Source of the DNA: a bacterium
Lineage (GTDB): Bacteria; SZUA-182; DTGQ01
DNA length: 64,000 nt
Assembly: GCA_040755755.1 (NCBI GenBank)
Contig: JBFLZW010000061.1
Location: 1 to 64,000 of the forward strand
Reading direction: 5' to 3'
The stretch's first letter is position 1. Every line of letters starts with the position of its first letter. Below the pieces are notes generated by a model that ran no database searches, was not told the DNA's origin, and was given only the letters and a program-made list of their open reading frames with translations. Below are positions 17,844 through 26,736 of the stretch, in pieces. The position numbers and the translations under genes are program-made.

Positions 17844-19030
17844 GAGCGGTCCTCCTTCCCAGCGAATAGCTGGTCAATAACCTTGTCTCCGGTAAGAAAA
17901 TCCCAGCCGTTCTGCCCCCAAGCGTTCGTCAGACGTCCCTTCACGGCGTTGAAATCGATCAGTCCGGGTTTTACGAAGCCGAAGGTTCTTGCAGGGTCTT
18001 TGAAGCTGAAGACTTTTTTGCTTTCCTGCTGCGAACCGGCAAGCCATCCTGCTATTTCATCGTTACGGGTGGCCAACTGTTGTGCTTGGTTTTTTGCCTC
18101 CTGACGTCCGAGCACCTGGTTGAAAGTGCTCTTGTTGTTGTCTTCACGCCTGAGATATTTACCGTTCACGCACCAGAAGTGCTCTAAGGAAGCCCAGGCG
18201 AACTCACCGTGATTGAGCTTCCGCCATTTATCCTGAGTCGCATACTCATTCACTACAGCAACCGCAGTATTTGTTCCCAATGGTTCGATGAACTCTACCA
18301 GACCGTAATCTTGATGATGCTTTTTCCCAACCCATCCATCAATTTGTTCAGTTCTTGTATTGCGCTTAACAGGAATCGTGAGTTGACAACCAACCTTCTT
18401 GTCTTGCAGTTGTTTTTTCAATTCCTGCATGTTCTGAACTTCATGTCCGCCTACTTCGATGATTTGGTCGTGCTGTTTTAGGGGTGATCCAACGGTTCTA
18501 TTATTGACTTTCAAGGACCTATCTATCCCAGACAAGGCGACATTCGCTATGGATAGTTCTTCCGTTGGCTTGAATACCGTCTTGCCGCCGATGGCCCCAT
18601 ATTTGGCGATCAGGCGAAGGGTGGCATCCAAGAGGGACCACTCTTCAACACGGATCGGACGGAGGGGTGTGAAACGCAGACCGAAAGTCTGGTTTTGTTT
18701 GATCTGATCTATCTTGGTATTGCCATTCTCATCCAGAACTTCAAACCGAAACTTCCGCGCCCAGCCGGTGCAGCCGAATAGCTCGCAGACAACACAATGG
18801 TTTCGATCTTCACATTTCGTATCGGTTGGGTCGCAGGCATTGCCGTTCAGACCGCGCACCAACACCTCGAACCACCAGCGGATGGAACCGAGCATGCCGG
18901 TAGGGATGAGGCGGTCCGGCCCAGTTTTTTCCTTTATCTGACCGTTCTTTTCTTCAAGTGTGACTGACCCGGTCCACAAGTCCGTTAGGGCCTTGAGTTG
19001 ATAGGTTCGTTCGCCATTTGCCATAGTCAT
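17840..19030 (-). CDS. Cmr1-like RAMP protein with PDZ-like insert
   Basis: A 396-residue protein. The first 155 residues match Cmr1-type RAMP proteins of type III CRISPR complexes: LTDLWTGS near 15, IPTGMLGSIRWWFEVLVRG near 42-60, a cysteine group (CDPTD...C...C..C) at 66-82, LFGCTGWARKFRF at 84-96, and LRLIAKYGAIGGKTVFKP near 138-155, which looks like the glycine-rich RAMP loop. Residues about 166-224 instead look like a PDZ domain: SPLKQHDQIIEVGGHEVQN, then QELKKQL and CQLTIPVKR. Residues 225-396 are unassigned. No other cas gene or array is visible. The start ATG overlaps the preceding stop (ATGA). The PDZ-coding stretch is AT-rich (23 of 60 bases GC on the line from 18301). It may bind RNA or recruit a partner to BREX; this is inference. 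Confidence 0.75.
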   Translation of the reverse strand: MTMANGERTYQLKALTDLWTGSVTLEEKNGQIKEKTGPDRLIPTGMLGSIRWWFEVLVRGLNGNACDPTDTKCEDRNHCVVCELFGCTGWARKFRFEVLDENGNTKIDQIKQNQTFGLRFTPLRPIRVEEWSLLDATLRLIAKYGAIGGKTVFKPTEELSIANVALSGIDRSLKVNNRTVGSPLKQHDQIIEVGGHEVQNMQELKKQLQDKKVGCQLTIPVKRNTRTEQIDGWVGKKHHQDYGLVEFIEPLGTNTAVAVVNEYATQDKWRKLNHGEFAWASLEHFWCVNGKYLRREDNNKSTFNQVLGRQEAKNQAQQLATRNDEIAGWLAGSQQESKKVFSFKDPARTFGFVKPGLIDFNAVKGRLTNAWGQNGWDFLTGDKVIDQLFAGKEDRS

Positions 19031-19815
19031 GGTGCGCCCCCCTTTGTCGTCTGCTTCCGCAGCATGACGAGGTCGTCGTCCAACCCGTGGCGGAGAAGAT
19101 CGAGTCTGGATGACGCAGCCACGAGGCTTTCGGCGTGGACCGGCTTGATCCGGAACGGGAAGAGGCGCGGGCTGTCGATCAGATCTTTCAGCGGAGCCGA
19201 GCCATTGGCGCGGGCATGGAGGGACGCTTCGGCCAGCCATGCTATCAGTCGGGAATCATCAACGGCGAGCGTTGCCCCGGCGGAGTAGATGCCCTTTGCG
19301 CCGGTCTCCTGAAGCACACCCCAGTCCAGGTACGAGCGCAGCACGCGGCGGGCTGCTCTGGAAACGGTCTCCCGCTCGCCGTATTGCTCGCGGACCCGGC
19401 GCTGGACATGAGCCGCGGCAGCGGAGCCCTGAAGCCTCAGAAGACGGCCGGTCTGGATGGCTACACCCGACCAGAACGGGTAGACGGCCATGACCATCCC
19501 CCAGTGGATGGCAAGGCTCAAGTGATGAGGACTGAGGGATGAGGACTGAGTGGAAAGAAATGCGAGACCATCATTACGCAGCGGGATGATTTCCTCCGGC
19601 GTGGTCACCCAAATCTTGCGCAGAATAGAGATAACCTTCTCGCGATTGCCGCGCTCGGCCTGGCCGCCTACGGACACCTTGTCCTTCAGCAGTTCCTGCA
19701 ATGCCTCGTTGACCGCAGCCTTGTCATTCCCTGCCAGAACCAGGTTGGCCGTCTGCTCAAGCCATTCCAGACGCACCCGTTGACTGAATCCGATCTGATC
19801 GGTCCGTCTGGTCAT
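19027..19815 (-). CDS. brxA: BrxA-position protein of the type 3 BREX operon
   Basis: A 262-residue protein directly after pglZ, the place of brxA in type 3 BREX (brxF-brxC-pglXI-brxHII-pglZ-brxA). It is helical and basic, with HWGMVMAVYPFWSGVAIQTG in the middle followed by a likely winged-helix segment (VSRAARRVLRSYLDWGVL). BrxA proteins are small nucleic-acid-binding proteins of DUF1819 type; I assign this one mainly by position. The ATG at 19815 overlaps the pglZ stop (ATGA). Residues about 86-98 (STQSSSLSPHH) come from an inserted short repeat and probably form a loop that relatives lack. Confidence 0.6.
   Translation of the reverse strand: MTRRTDQIGFSQRVRLEWLEQTANLVLAGNDKAAVNEALQELLKDKVSVGGQAERGNREKVISILRKIWVTTPEEIIPLRNDGLAFLSTQSSSLSPHHLSLAIHWGMVMAVYPFWSGVAIQTGRLLRLQGSAAAAHVQRRVREQYGERETVSRAARRVLRSYLDWGVLQETGAKGIYSAGATLAVDDSRLIAWLAEASLHARANGSAPLKDLIDSPRLFPFRIKPVHAESLVAASSRLDLLRHGLDDDLVMLRKQTTKGGAP
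19522..19551. repeat. GAGGACTGAG-type repeat inside the brxA-position gene
   Basis: Two copies of GATGAGGACTGAG in tandem, read in frame. Confidence 0.8.
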
Positions 19816-21818
19816 TCGCCCCTCCTCTCGATCTGAACAAGAGGAACGATGAGTTCCTCGACCGAAATGCCGCCATGGCCTACGGTGCGCTGCTTCTCTT
19901 GGACAAACGCCTGCCGAGCAGGGGCCAGGAGAGCGAGGTAGTCCTCCGGGAGACCAACGGTGCCCCATTCCAGCGCGGCTGGAAAGCGTTCCTTCACCTT
20001 TCCTCGAAGGACCGCGTCGGGATAGATGCGGACTCGTTCACCGCGCAGGTCCGCCACAGCCCCTTCGGACGGACGACCGCAACCTTCCGCCTCGACGTTG
20101 CCATGATCAGAAGTCAGATAGACACGGAAGCCCCGATCCAAGAGCAGATCGAGGAGTGTGTTCAGATACGGCTGCCTGGCCCACTGGCACACCTGGTTGT
20201 GCATGCCGGCGGTGCCCATTTCCATCCCGTGCATGATCTTGTCGACCTTGTCCACGACCAGCCCGGCGACCCTTGCCTTGGGATGAGAAAGCGCTTCGGA
20301 AACGGTTTCCAGGCCGCCGTCGCCCAGGCCCTTGAGGTAGACGACCTCGTTTGGCATAAGGCCCTGATCCGCCCAGAACTGCGCCCAGAGAGCGGGTTCC
20401 TTGTCCGTGGTCTGGATGCTGTTCGGAAAAAAGATGGGAGCCTTGCCAGCGAACGTTGCCTGGCGCGAGACGGAGGTAAGCGAAGGAATCCAGGCAAAGA
20501 CCGCCTGCTCCCGGAATCGCAGCCCGGGCTGTTTTGTGGCGAGTGCTTCGCGGACTACCAGCCATTGGTCCAAGGCAAGGCCGTCCACCACGATCAGTGC
20601 GATCTTGGCGGTGCGGTCTTCTCCCATTTGGCGGGCAAGAAATCGCGGGAGGTGATGCAACATGACCGGAGGCACCGGTGGCAGATTGACCAGCCCGGCA
20701 TACCGCTTGAAAAGCCAGGCTGTGAAACCGGCATCCACCTGTGCCTGCAAGTTCTTGATGCGCGTCCCAGTCGGTTCGGAAATCGCTTCGGCCTGATCGT
20801 TCGCCAGCAGGATCGCCTCCGCCCATCCACGGGCAAAGTGGAACCAGTCCGTGTGCTTCGCGTCCTCGGCCGGAATGGATGCCTCCAGGCTGTCGATGAG
20901 CTTGCCCAGGCGACGAGACCTGTCTTCGATGGGAGCGGTACGAACGCCGATGCCTACCCAGGTTTTGGACAAGGTGTCCGCATGCTCGTGTGGAACTGAA
21001 TGCAGCAACCCCTCCACGAACAGGTTGTCGATGTAGACCCGGATGTCATGGTGATCGAAGGGCAGTTCGACAGGTCCCTCAATGGCCAGACCGTAGGGCT
21101 TCTTGTCCTCACGAACGCCGGATGTCCCTTTGGCTGCTTCACGGTCAAGGAAGATAGGCCAGCGCTCCTGGAGAAACGCGAAGAACGCCTCCCGGTCTGA
21201 AACAAGCGTCTCAAGCGGCCAGTCATCGAAGGCGTTGTTCTGGCGCAGAAGCTGGATGAACCGGTTGTCAAGGTCAGCCGGGATTCGCTGTCCGCGGTAG
21301 TGACGGCGCAGCAGCACCCGCAAAAGGTCCGATGGCTGTTTGACCAGTTCGGGTGCGATTTCAAAGACGTGCCGGAGGACGAACTCCTTGGTGGCGTTGT
21401 CGCCCAACTGGCCGGGTGCATGTCTTTTTTGCGCCTCATACAAGGCGTCGAGGTCCCCGCGATCCAGGGCGGTCACAACCGGGTAACTGAGGTTCGGGAA
21501 GATGTCGCCGAGGTTGAAGGAGAGTCTGCGACCGGCCTGGAGGAGATCATAGGGCAACCCACTGAGGTCGCTTGCTTGCGAGCGCAATACGACGACAAGG
21601 TCCGTGTGCTCGCCGCGGTCCCAGCGAGAGCGAAACTTCGACTCGTAGGCGTAACGGAACGCGATGTGGTCTTCAAACGGGATCAGCTCGAATCCACGTT
21701 CGCGGACGCCTTCGAGAATCCCTTCTTCGAGGAGGAGTCCGTCCGGATCGGCCACCAGGGTGAGTCGGGCAACCTTCGGGGTGAATTCCTTCAGGATTTG
21801 ATCGCGCCAGCTACTCAT
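19812..21818 (-). CDS. pglZ: BREX-3 alkaline-phosphatase-fold protein PglZ
   Basis: A protein of about 668 residues with the PglZ layout: an N-terminal region (LTLVADPDGLLLEEGILEGV), a middle helical domain, then the alkaline-phosphatase-like core starting IALIVVDGLALDQW near residue 410, with VYLTSDHGNVEAEG near 570 and VGHGGISVEELIVPL near the end. These carry the metal-binding aspartates and histidines. PglZ is the signature protein of all BREX systems. ATG 21818 has GGAGG nine bases upstream; a GTG at 21824 is also in frame. It overlaps brxHII by eight bases and brxA by four. Confidence 0.93.
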   Translation of the reverse strand: MSSWRDQILKEFTPKVARLTLVADPDGLLLEEGILEGVRERGFELIPFEDHIAFRYAYESKFRSRWDRGEHTDLVVVLRSQASDLSGLPYDLLQAGRRLSFNLGDIFPNLSYPVVTALDRGDLDALYEAQKRHAPGQLGDNATKEFVLRHVFEIAPELVKQPSDLLRVLLRRHYRGQRIPADLDNRFIQLLRQNNAFDDWPLETLVSDREAFFAFLQERWPIFLDREAAKGTSGVREDKKPYGLAIEGPVELPFDHHDIRVYIDNLFVEGLLHSVPHEHADTLSKTWVGIGVRTAPIEDRSRRLGKLIDSLEASIPAEDAKHTDWFHFARGWAEAILLANDQAEAISEPTGTRIKNLQAQVDAGFTAWLFKRYAGLVNLPPVPPVMLHHLPRFLARQMGEDRTAKIALIVVDGLALDQWLVVREALATKQPGLRFREQAVFAWIPSLTSVSRQATFAGKAPIFFPNSIQTTDKEPALWAQFWADQGLMPNEVVYLKGLGDGGLETVSEALSHPKARVAGLVVDKVDKIMHGMEMGTAGMHNQVCQWARQPYLNTLLDLLLDRGFRVYLTSDHGNVEAEGCGRPSEGAVADLRGERVRIYPDAVLRGKVKERFPAALEWGTVGLPEDYLALLAPARQAFVQEKQRTVGHGGISVEELIVPLVQIERRGE

Positions 21819-24765
21819 GGCCACCGCCCTCCACCCGAATCACAAGCAGCGGCACCATTTCGGGATAGGCATGGGCCTTCTGATCGAGCTGCTCCTGGAA
21901 ACTCCGCTCCTCCTGCGAGAGGAGGTTCAGGCGATAGTTGCGGACCTGGGGCAGGCCAATCCGCTCGACGGTCTTGCGGCGCGCGGCAAAAGCGTAGTCT
22001 GCCTTCTCGCGCTCGCGTGCGATGCGGCCCCTATGCTCTTGCACGAGCGCTTCGTAGATAGCTTTTCCGTGTTCCTCCGCTGCGCTTTGCAGCTTTGCGA
22101 AAGCGGCTTGGGAGACCTCGGCGTCAAGGACCGACCGGACCTTTGGGCTTGCCGCGAGGAGCTGGTCCCACACGTGTCTGGCCGTCGGCATATAGACCAT
22201 GCCGTTGTCGGCCAGGAAGAGAGGCATGATCCGCCTTCGGCGGGTCTCGGGTCCCGGGTCCAAGGTCACGGGTCCATCCCACCGGCTCGCAACCCGCGAC
22301 TCGTGACTCACGACCGATATCTGCCACAAGGACCAGACGCCCTGAACTTCCTCGGAGAGACCTGGGATCGACACGATGGGGACCGGCTGGCCCGGCGCAA
22401 AACGCGGGAGCCGCATGGCCAGCCCGCGGACCTTCGGCTCTTCAAGAGTAAGATGCCGGGCGGCCGGAAGCCTCTCGGCTTCCTTGCCGGTGAAGACCAC
22501 ATTCTCATAGGTCTCGCCGTCGGGCCAGGTGAGGTTCCAGCTCTGGCTTCTTTTCTCGGCCTGGCCGCCATGCGCCGAAAGAAAGCTCACGGTCATGCGC
22601 TCGACCCAATGGGGCAAGGGGTGAGTCAGCAGCCGCCGAGCTTCGCCGGGCTCCAGGTCCTCGGTCGCGCCGAGCATGGATGCGGTCGTGCGCGCCTCGC
22701 GGGCCTGCTCCTGCAGGCGGGCAACCACGCTCTCTACGGATTCCTCCACCTTTTCGGGATTGAGGATCGCCTCGACATACATCTCGTCGAACATGCGGCC
22801 CGCCTGGGCCGAGTCGAGGACGTCGCCGGTCTTGTCGATGCCGAACTCCTCGAAGATGACGGCGAGCTTCTGCTCCAGGACCTCACGGACTCGATGCTCG
22901 ACCGAGCCCTCGAAGACGAAGTTGACCGCGCGCACCGCATGGGCCTGGCCGATACGGTCCACCCGGCCGATCCGCTGTTCGAGACGCATCGGGTTCCAGG
23001 GGATGTCGTAATTGATCACCACGTGGCAGAACTGGAGGTTCAGGCCCTCCCCGCCGGCATCGGTGGAGACGAGAATACGGACATCCTTGGCGAATGCCTC
23101 CTGGACTCGCTTACGCTCTTCCATGTCCATGGAGCCGTTCAGACAGACGACCGAGAACCCGCGCTCGGTCAGGAACCGACGCAACATCTCCTGGGTGGGA
23201 ACGAACTCGGTGAACACGAGCGCCTTGAGCTCCGGGTCGCTCTCCTCGGACTGGAGGCGGTAGAGCCAGTCGAGCAGCGCCTCGGCCTTGGCGTCCGGTC
23301 CGATCTGCTCGCAGCGGGCCGCGGCCTCCAACAGCAGCTTGACCTCGGCGCGCTCGTTCTTGAGCGCCTTGAGGCGGGTGTGGAGCAGCACATCGATTTG
23401 CTCCTGGCCGTCCAGGTCATAGAAGTCATCAGGACTGAGGACTGAGGACTGAGTGAAAGAATCCTCGTTGAACAATTGCATTTGACTCAGTCCTGAGTCC
23501 TCATGCCTCAGCACTGCAAGACGGCGCTCCAGCGTCGTCTTGATGGCGCTCGTGCTGGAGACCACCAGACGCTGCATCAGAATCATCAGAAATCCGATGT
23601 AGCTCCGCTTCTCCCGCATGGCCTGGTTGTAGCCTTCCCGCACATATTCGGTAACCGCCTCGTAGAGGTGCTGCTGATTGCGGTGCCGCTCTCCCCATGA
23701 GACCGGGCCAAGCTGCGTGCGCCGCGGTTTGAACAGGGGCTTTCCATCGGCATCGATGGCGCGGCGCTTCTCGGTGCGGATGACATGCGGCTGGACCCGC
23801 TCGCGGGTGACGCTGCTGACATCCGGAAACTCCTGGGCGTCGATCAGGGAAACCAGCCGATGAAAGGCATCGGTTTTGCCCTGGTGCGGGGTGGCCGAAA
23901 GCATCAGGAAATATGGCGCAGCCTCGGCCAGACCCTGGCCCAGTTTGAAGCGGGCCACCTGGTCGGTGCTGCCGCCGAGTCTGTGCGCTTCGTCCACGAT
24001 CACCAGGTCCCAGCCGGCGGAGATCAGGTCCTCGAACCGTTCGCGGTTGTGCTCGCTCACCTGGGCCGCGCTCCAGCCGCGGCGCTTGTCCAGGGGCTTG
24101 ACCGAATCCATGGGCACGACCACTTGGGGAAAGAGGGTCCACGGGTTGCGGGTCACGGGTTGCGAGTCTTCTTGACCCGAGACTCGGGACCCAGGACTCG
24201 CGACCGCCGAAATGCGGCTGAGCGTTTTGATGTCTTCCGGCAAGACAAGCTGGAAATGCTCGTTGAAGTGGGCCTGCATTTCGGCCACCCACTGGCTCAC
24301 CAACCCTTTCGGGGCGATGACGAGCGTCCGCTTGACCAGCCCGCGAAGTTTGAGCTCCCGCATGATGAGCCCGGCCTCGATGGTCTTGCCCAGGCCGACC
24401 TCGTCCGCCAGGAGATAGCGCACGCGGTCGTTGGCGATGGCGCGGGATAGAGCACGAATCTGGTGCGGCAGCGGGATGACGGAGGACTCGATGGGAGCCA
24501 GCAGCACATGGCCCTCGGTGGCGCTGGTGGATCCTTCGAGCACCTCGGCCACCTTGGCTGCGGCGGCCACATAGGCAATGCGTCCGGCCTCGATCTCCGG
24601 CTGCTGGTCGGCACTCAGCGGCCGCAAGGCGGAGCGGGGCACGCGCACCACCGCGTCCTGGTTCGGCAACCAGACACGACACACCGTCTGCCCCCACAAG
24701 GTCTGTTCCTCGAGACACAAGCAGGCGCTGTTATGAATGGTGCTATATTGCCATGGGGAATCCAT
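21811..24765 (-). CDS. brxHII: BREX-3 SNF2-type helicase BrxHII
   Basis: A 984-residue helicase with Walker A LLADEVGLGKTIEAGLIM near residue 118, DEAH box VIVDEAHRLGG near 258, and C-terminal motifs STDAGGEGLNLQF and QRIGRVDRIGQAH near 575-595. It is homologous in plan to DrmD of the neighbouring DISARM operon, so the island has two such motors. Three short repeat elements are read through in frame: near residues 188-208 (GSRVSGQEDSQPVTRN), 416-445 (DSFTQSSVLSPDD) and 817-842 (SHESRVASRWDGP). They fall between motor motifs and probably lengthen loops. Its ATG overlaps the upstream stop by one base. Confidence 0.93.
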   Translation of the reverse strand: MDSPWQYSTIHNSACLCLEEQTLWGQTVCRVWLPNQDAVVRVPRSALRPLSADQQPEIEAGRIAYVAAAAKVAEVLEGSTSATEGHVLLAPIESSVIPLPHQIRALSRAIANDRVRYLLADEVGLGKTIEAGLIMRELKLRGLVKRTLVIAPKGLVSQWVAEMQAHFNEHFQLVLPEDIKTLSRISAVASPGSRVSGQEDSQPVTRNPWTLFPQVVVPMDSVKPLDKRRGWSAAQVSEHNRERFEDLISAGWDLVIVDEAHRLGGSTDQVARFKLGQGLAEAAPYFLMLSATPHQGKTDAFHRLVSLIDAQEFPDVSSVTRERVQPHVIRTEKRRAIDADGKPLFKPRRTQLGPVSWGERHRNQQHLYEAVTEYVREGYNQAMREKRSYIGFLMILMQRLVVSSTSAIKTTLERRLAVLRHEDSGLSQMQLFNEDSFTQSSVLSPDDFYDLDGQEQIDVLLHTRLKALKNERAEVKLLLEAAARCEQIGPDAKAEALLDWLYRLQSEESDPELKALVFTEFVPTQEMLRRFLTERGFSVVCLNGSMDMEERKRVQEAFAKDVRILVSTDAGGEGLNLQFCHVVINYDIPWNPMRLEQRIGRVDRIGQAHAVRAVNFVFEGSVEHRVREVLEQKLAVIFEEFGIDKTGDVLDSAQAGRMFDEMYVEAILNPEKVEESVESVVARLQEQAREARTTASMLGATEDLEPGEARRLLTHPLPHWVERMTVSFLSAHGGQAEKRSQSWNLTWPDGETYENVVFTGKEAERLPAARHLTLEEPKVRGLAMRLPRFAPGQPVPIVSIPGLSEEVQGVWSLWQISVVSHESRVASRWDGPVTLDPGPETRRRRIMPLFLADNGMVYMPTARHVWDQLLAASPKVRSVLDAEVSQAAFAKLQSAAEEHGKAIYEALVQEHRGRIAREREKADYAFAARRKTVERIGLPQVRNYRLNLLSQEERSFQEQLDQKAHAYPEMVPLLVIRVEGGGHE
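22241..22315. repeat. GGGTC-type inverted repeat inside brxHII
   Basis: Left arm CGGGTCTCGGGTCCCGGGTC, right arm ACCCGCGACTCGTGACTC; imperfect hairpin read in frame. Confidence 0.8.
23431..23516. repeat. GAGGACTGAG-type inverted repeat inside brxHII
   Basis: AGGACTGAGGACTGAGGACT on the left, GACTCAGTCCTGAGTCCTCA on the right, with a 24-base centre; read in frame. Confidence 0.85.
24141..24205. repeat. GGGTC-type inverted repeat inside brxHII
   Basis: Left arm ACGGGTTGCGGGTCACGGGT, right arm GACCCGAGACTCGGGACCC around a short T-rich loop; read in frame. Confidence 0.85.
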
Positions 24766-25424
24766 CAGGCCGTTACTCTCGCGAGTTCAAGCAGCTTTTG
24801 CTGGAAATATCCAAAACTTGGAGATTTATTGTTGGTTACATTCATGTGCGGAGTGATTTCTTCAGCCCACCGCGATTTCTCGGCGCCGATGGCTTGCCAA
24901 CCTTTTGCCGAAAGTGCGGATGAGCCTCCGCTATAGACTGCATCTGCCAACCACTCCCAGGTGCCGCAAATGGAATCATTTACGTAGGCGTTCAGGACAG
25001 CCTCTTTGGCTTTCGGATAGGCAGATTTGACTGCTGGGATGTCGCCAAGAAACCAAGCTTCACCTTCTTCAATGGCGATGCAAAAACGGGTTTCTGGTTG
25101 GGGATTGCAGGCGTTCAGAATATTGAAAAGCTCTTTCCGAAACGCTTTAAAGCACTTGTCATCAAGATCGCAGACAAGGATGACGGCCGCCGGGTAATCT
25201 TTTTGCTTGGCGAAGGTATTGCCATAACCACGGAGAAGCTTTGGGAGCTGGTCAAGCAGGATGCGCTTGCTGGCATCTCCCCTGTTGCCGAGGTTTTTCG
25301 GGATGCGGCCTATGCCTTTATAGGCATGAACCTTGAATGTATGGCCATTGCCGATGATTTTGGGGACAAGGATATTGAGCGCTTTCTTGCCGGACTGGTC
25401 TTCAACGAGAATCTCAAAATGCAT
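24765..25424 (-). CDS. TOPRIM-like (DUF4276-type) partner of the AAA ATPase
   Basis: A 219-residue protein starting MHFEILVEDQSGKKALN. ILVED, VILVCDLDDK and CIAIEEGEAWFLGD match the acidic E, DxD and EAWxLxD motifs of DUF4276-type TOPRIM-like proteins, which are usually paired with an AAA ATPase in abortive-infection modules. A strong ribosome binding site (GGGAGGTGATC) precedes the ATG at 25424, which fixes the start, and the ATPase gene ends five bases upstream. Nuclease activity is inferred from the fold, not shown. Confidence 0.7.
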   Translation of the reverse strand: MHFEILVEDQSGKKALNILVPKIIGNGHTFKVHAYKGIGRIPKNLGNRGDASKRILLDQLPKLLRGYGNTFAKQKDYPAAVILVCDLDDKCFKAFRKELFNILNACNPQPETRFCIAIEEGEAWFLGDIPAVKSAYPKAKEAVLNAYVNDSICGTWEWLADAVYSGGSSALSAKGWQAIGAEKSRWAEEITPHMNVTNNKSPSFGYFQQKLLELARVTA

Positions 25425-25428
25425 CCGA

Positions 25429-26721
25429 TCACCTCCCGTCCAAATAATCGCTGTACCAAAGCCCGCCCAGCGGCAAGCCTTCGGCCACCATGTTCTTGAC
25501 GATGGCATCGTCACTTGCCCTGCGTATGGTGGAAAAACCATCCTCACCTTTCTCAAGAATCCAAACTTCGTCGGGGTCGAGAGCGTCAACAAAATACGGC
25601 TGGTGAGTCGTAATGAAAACCTGCGAGCCGCCTTTCCTCCCCGTGGCATGCTCCCGGAACTCCCTGGCCAAGGATTCAAGCAGCTTGTGATACAAGCCGT
25701 TTTCCGGCTCTTCAATACACAAAAACGGCGGTGGGTTCGGGTCTTCCAGCAACAGCAAATAAGCGAAAACCTTTAAGGTGCCGTCGGACATCTGTTGAGC
25801 GTAAAAGGGGTCATGGAAACCTTTGTCGTTGAACCGGAGTAACAGTCTTCCATCATTGGTCTTTTCGGTATCTATCTTGTCAATTCCGGGAATCTTGTCG
25901 GCAATCCTTTGCAGAATACTCTGAAAACGTTTGGGGTGTTCGCGCTCCATGAACTGCACGACGTTGCCAAGGTTATCTCCGTGAATGTTGAGATGCTTCT
26001 GTGGGCCGGCCAGCGGCAGGCTTCGTGCCGCATCAGGCGTGAAATAGCTGAGGTACCAGCCTTCAATAAATCGCCGGAAAGCGGAAATTCTCGGATGCTG
26101 TTTCAAAGCGCCTAAAGTGGCAATGCCCAGCTTGCGGCGATCCTCCAGCTCTACAACTTCAGTCTCTCTTGACTCCTCTTTGGCCTCACCAGATTTCAGA
26201 GATGCCATCAGACCAAGCAGGTCGAAATCGCCCTTGGCCTCGTCAATCTGACGGCCTTCTTGCTCTCCCTTCCAGACAACACCTTTCCCGCTATCCAAAA
26301 CCAAAAAAGAAAATGGCCAACCATATTTTTGACCTTTCCGGCGCTGTCTGAGACGTTCTTTCAGGACATATGGTCTTCCGGAAGAGTCAACGTCTATTAA
26401 AAGTTCGTAGGTGATGGGTCGGGCGTTTCCATCCTCCTTATAGTAGACCTCGAATTCGATCGGGCATCGCTGGCCTTGGGCCAATATTTTCGAAAACCCT
26501 CCGCGACCACGTGAATCGCAAGCCTCTTCGACGCCCGATTTCAGGCAATCCGCGAGAAAACCAAATGCATCGAACAGCGTACTTTTACCAACTCCATTTT
26601 TGCCAATGACGGCTGTCATCGGGGTGAGCGGTTCTTTCTTCTGTTGATTCCAAAGACGACCAAGCGTGACGTCCTTCAACACCCTGAAATTTTTTATTCG
26701 AAAACCTTCTATCTTTGCCAT
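25429..26721 (-). CDS. AAA15/AAA_21-family ATPase, defence-type
   Basis: A 430-residue ABC-like ATPase of the overcoming-lysogenisation or RloA type: FRIKNFRVLKDV at the start, Walker A VIGKNGVGKSTLFDAFGF near 36-53, a D-loop and Walker B around FLCIEEPENGLYHKLLESLA, and QVFITTHQPYFVDAL supplying the H-loop histidine. With the TOPRIM-like gene just downstream it forms a two-gene module embedded in the BREX operon. GGAGG lies six bases before the second of two adjacent ATGs, so I start at 26721. It is in the same direction as BREX and may depend on that promoter. Confidence 0.82.
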   Translation of the reverse strand: MAKIEGFRIKNFRVLKDVTLGRLWNQQKKEPLTPMTAVIGKNGVGKSTLFDAFGFLADCLKSGVEEACDSRGRGGFSKILAQGQRCPIEFEVYYKEDGNARPITYELLIDVDSSGRPYVLKERLRQRRKGQKYGWPFSFLVLDSGKGVVWKGEQEGRQIDEAKGDFDLLGLMASLKSGEAKEESRETEVVELEDRRKLGIATLGALKQHPRISAFRRFIEGWYLSYFTPDAARSLPLAGPQKHLNIHGDNLGNVVQFMEREHPKRFQSILQRIADKIPGIDKIDTEKTNDGRLLLRFNDKGFHDPFYAQQMSDGTLKVFAYLLLLEDPNPPPFLCIEEPENGLYHKLLESLAREFREHATGRKGGSQVFITTHQPYFVDALDPDEVWILEKGEDGFSTIRRASDDAIVKNMVAEGLPLGGLWYSDYLDGR

Positions 26722-26736
26722 CATTCGCCTCCTTTT

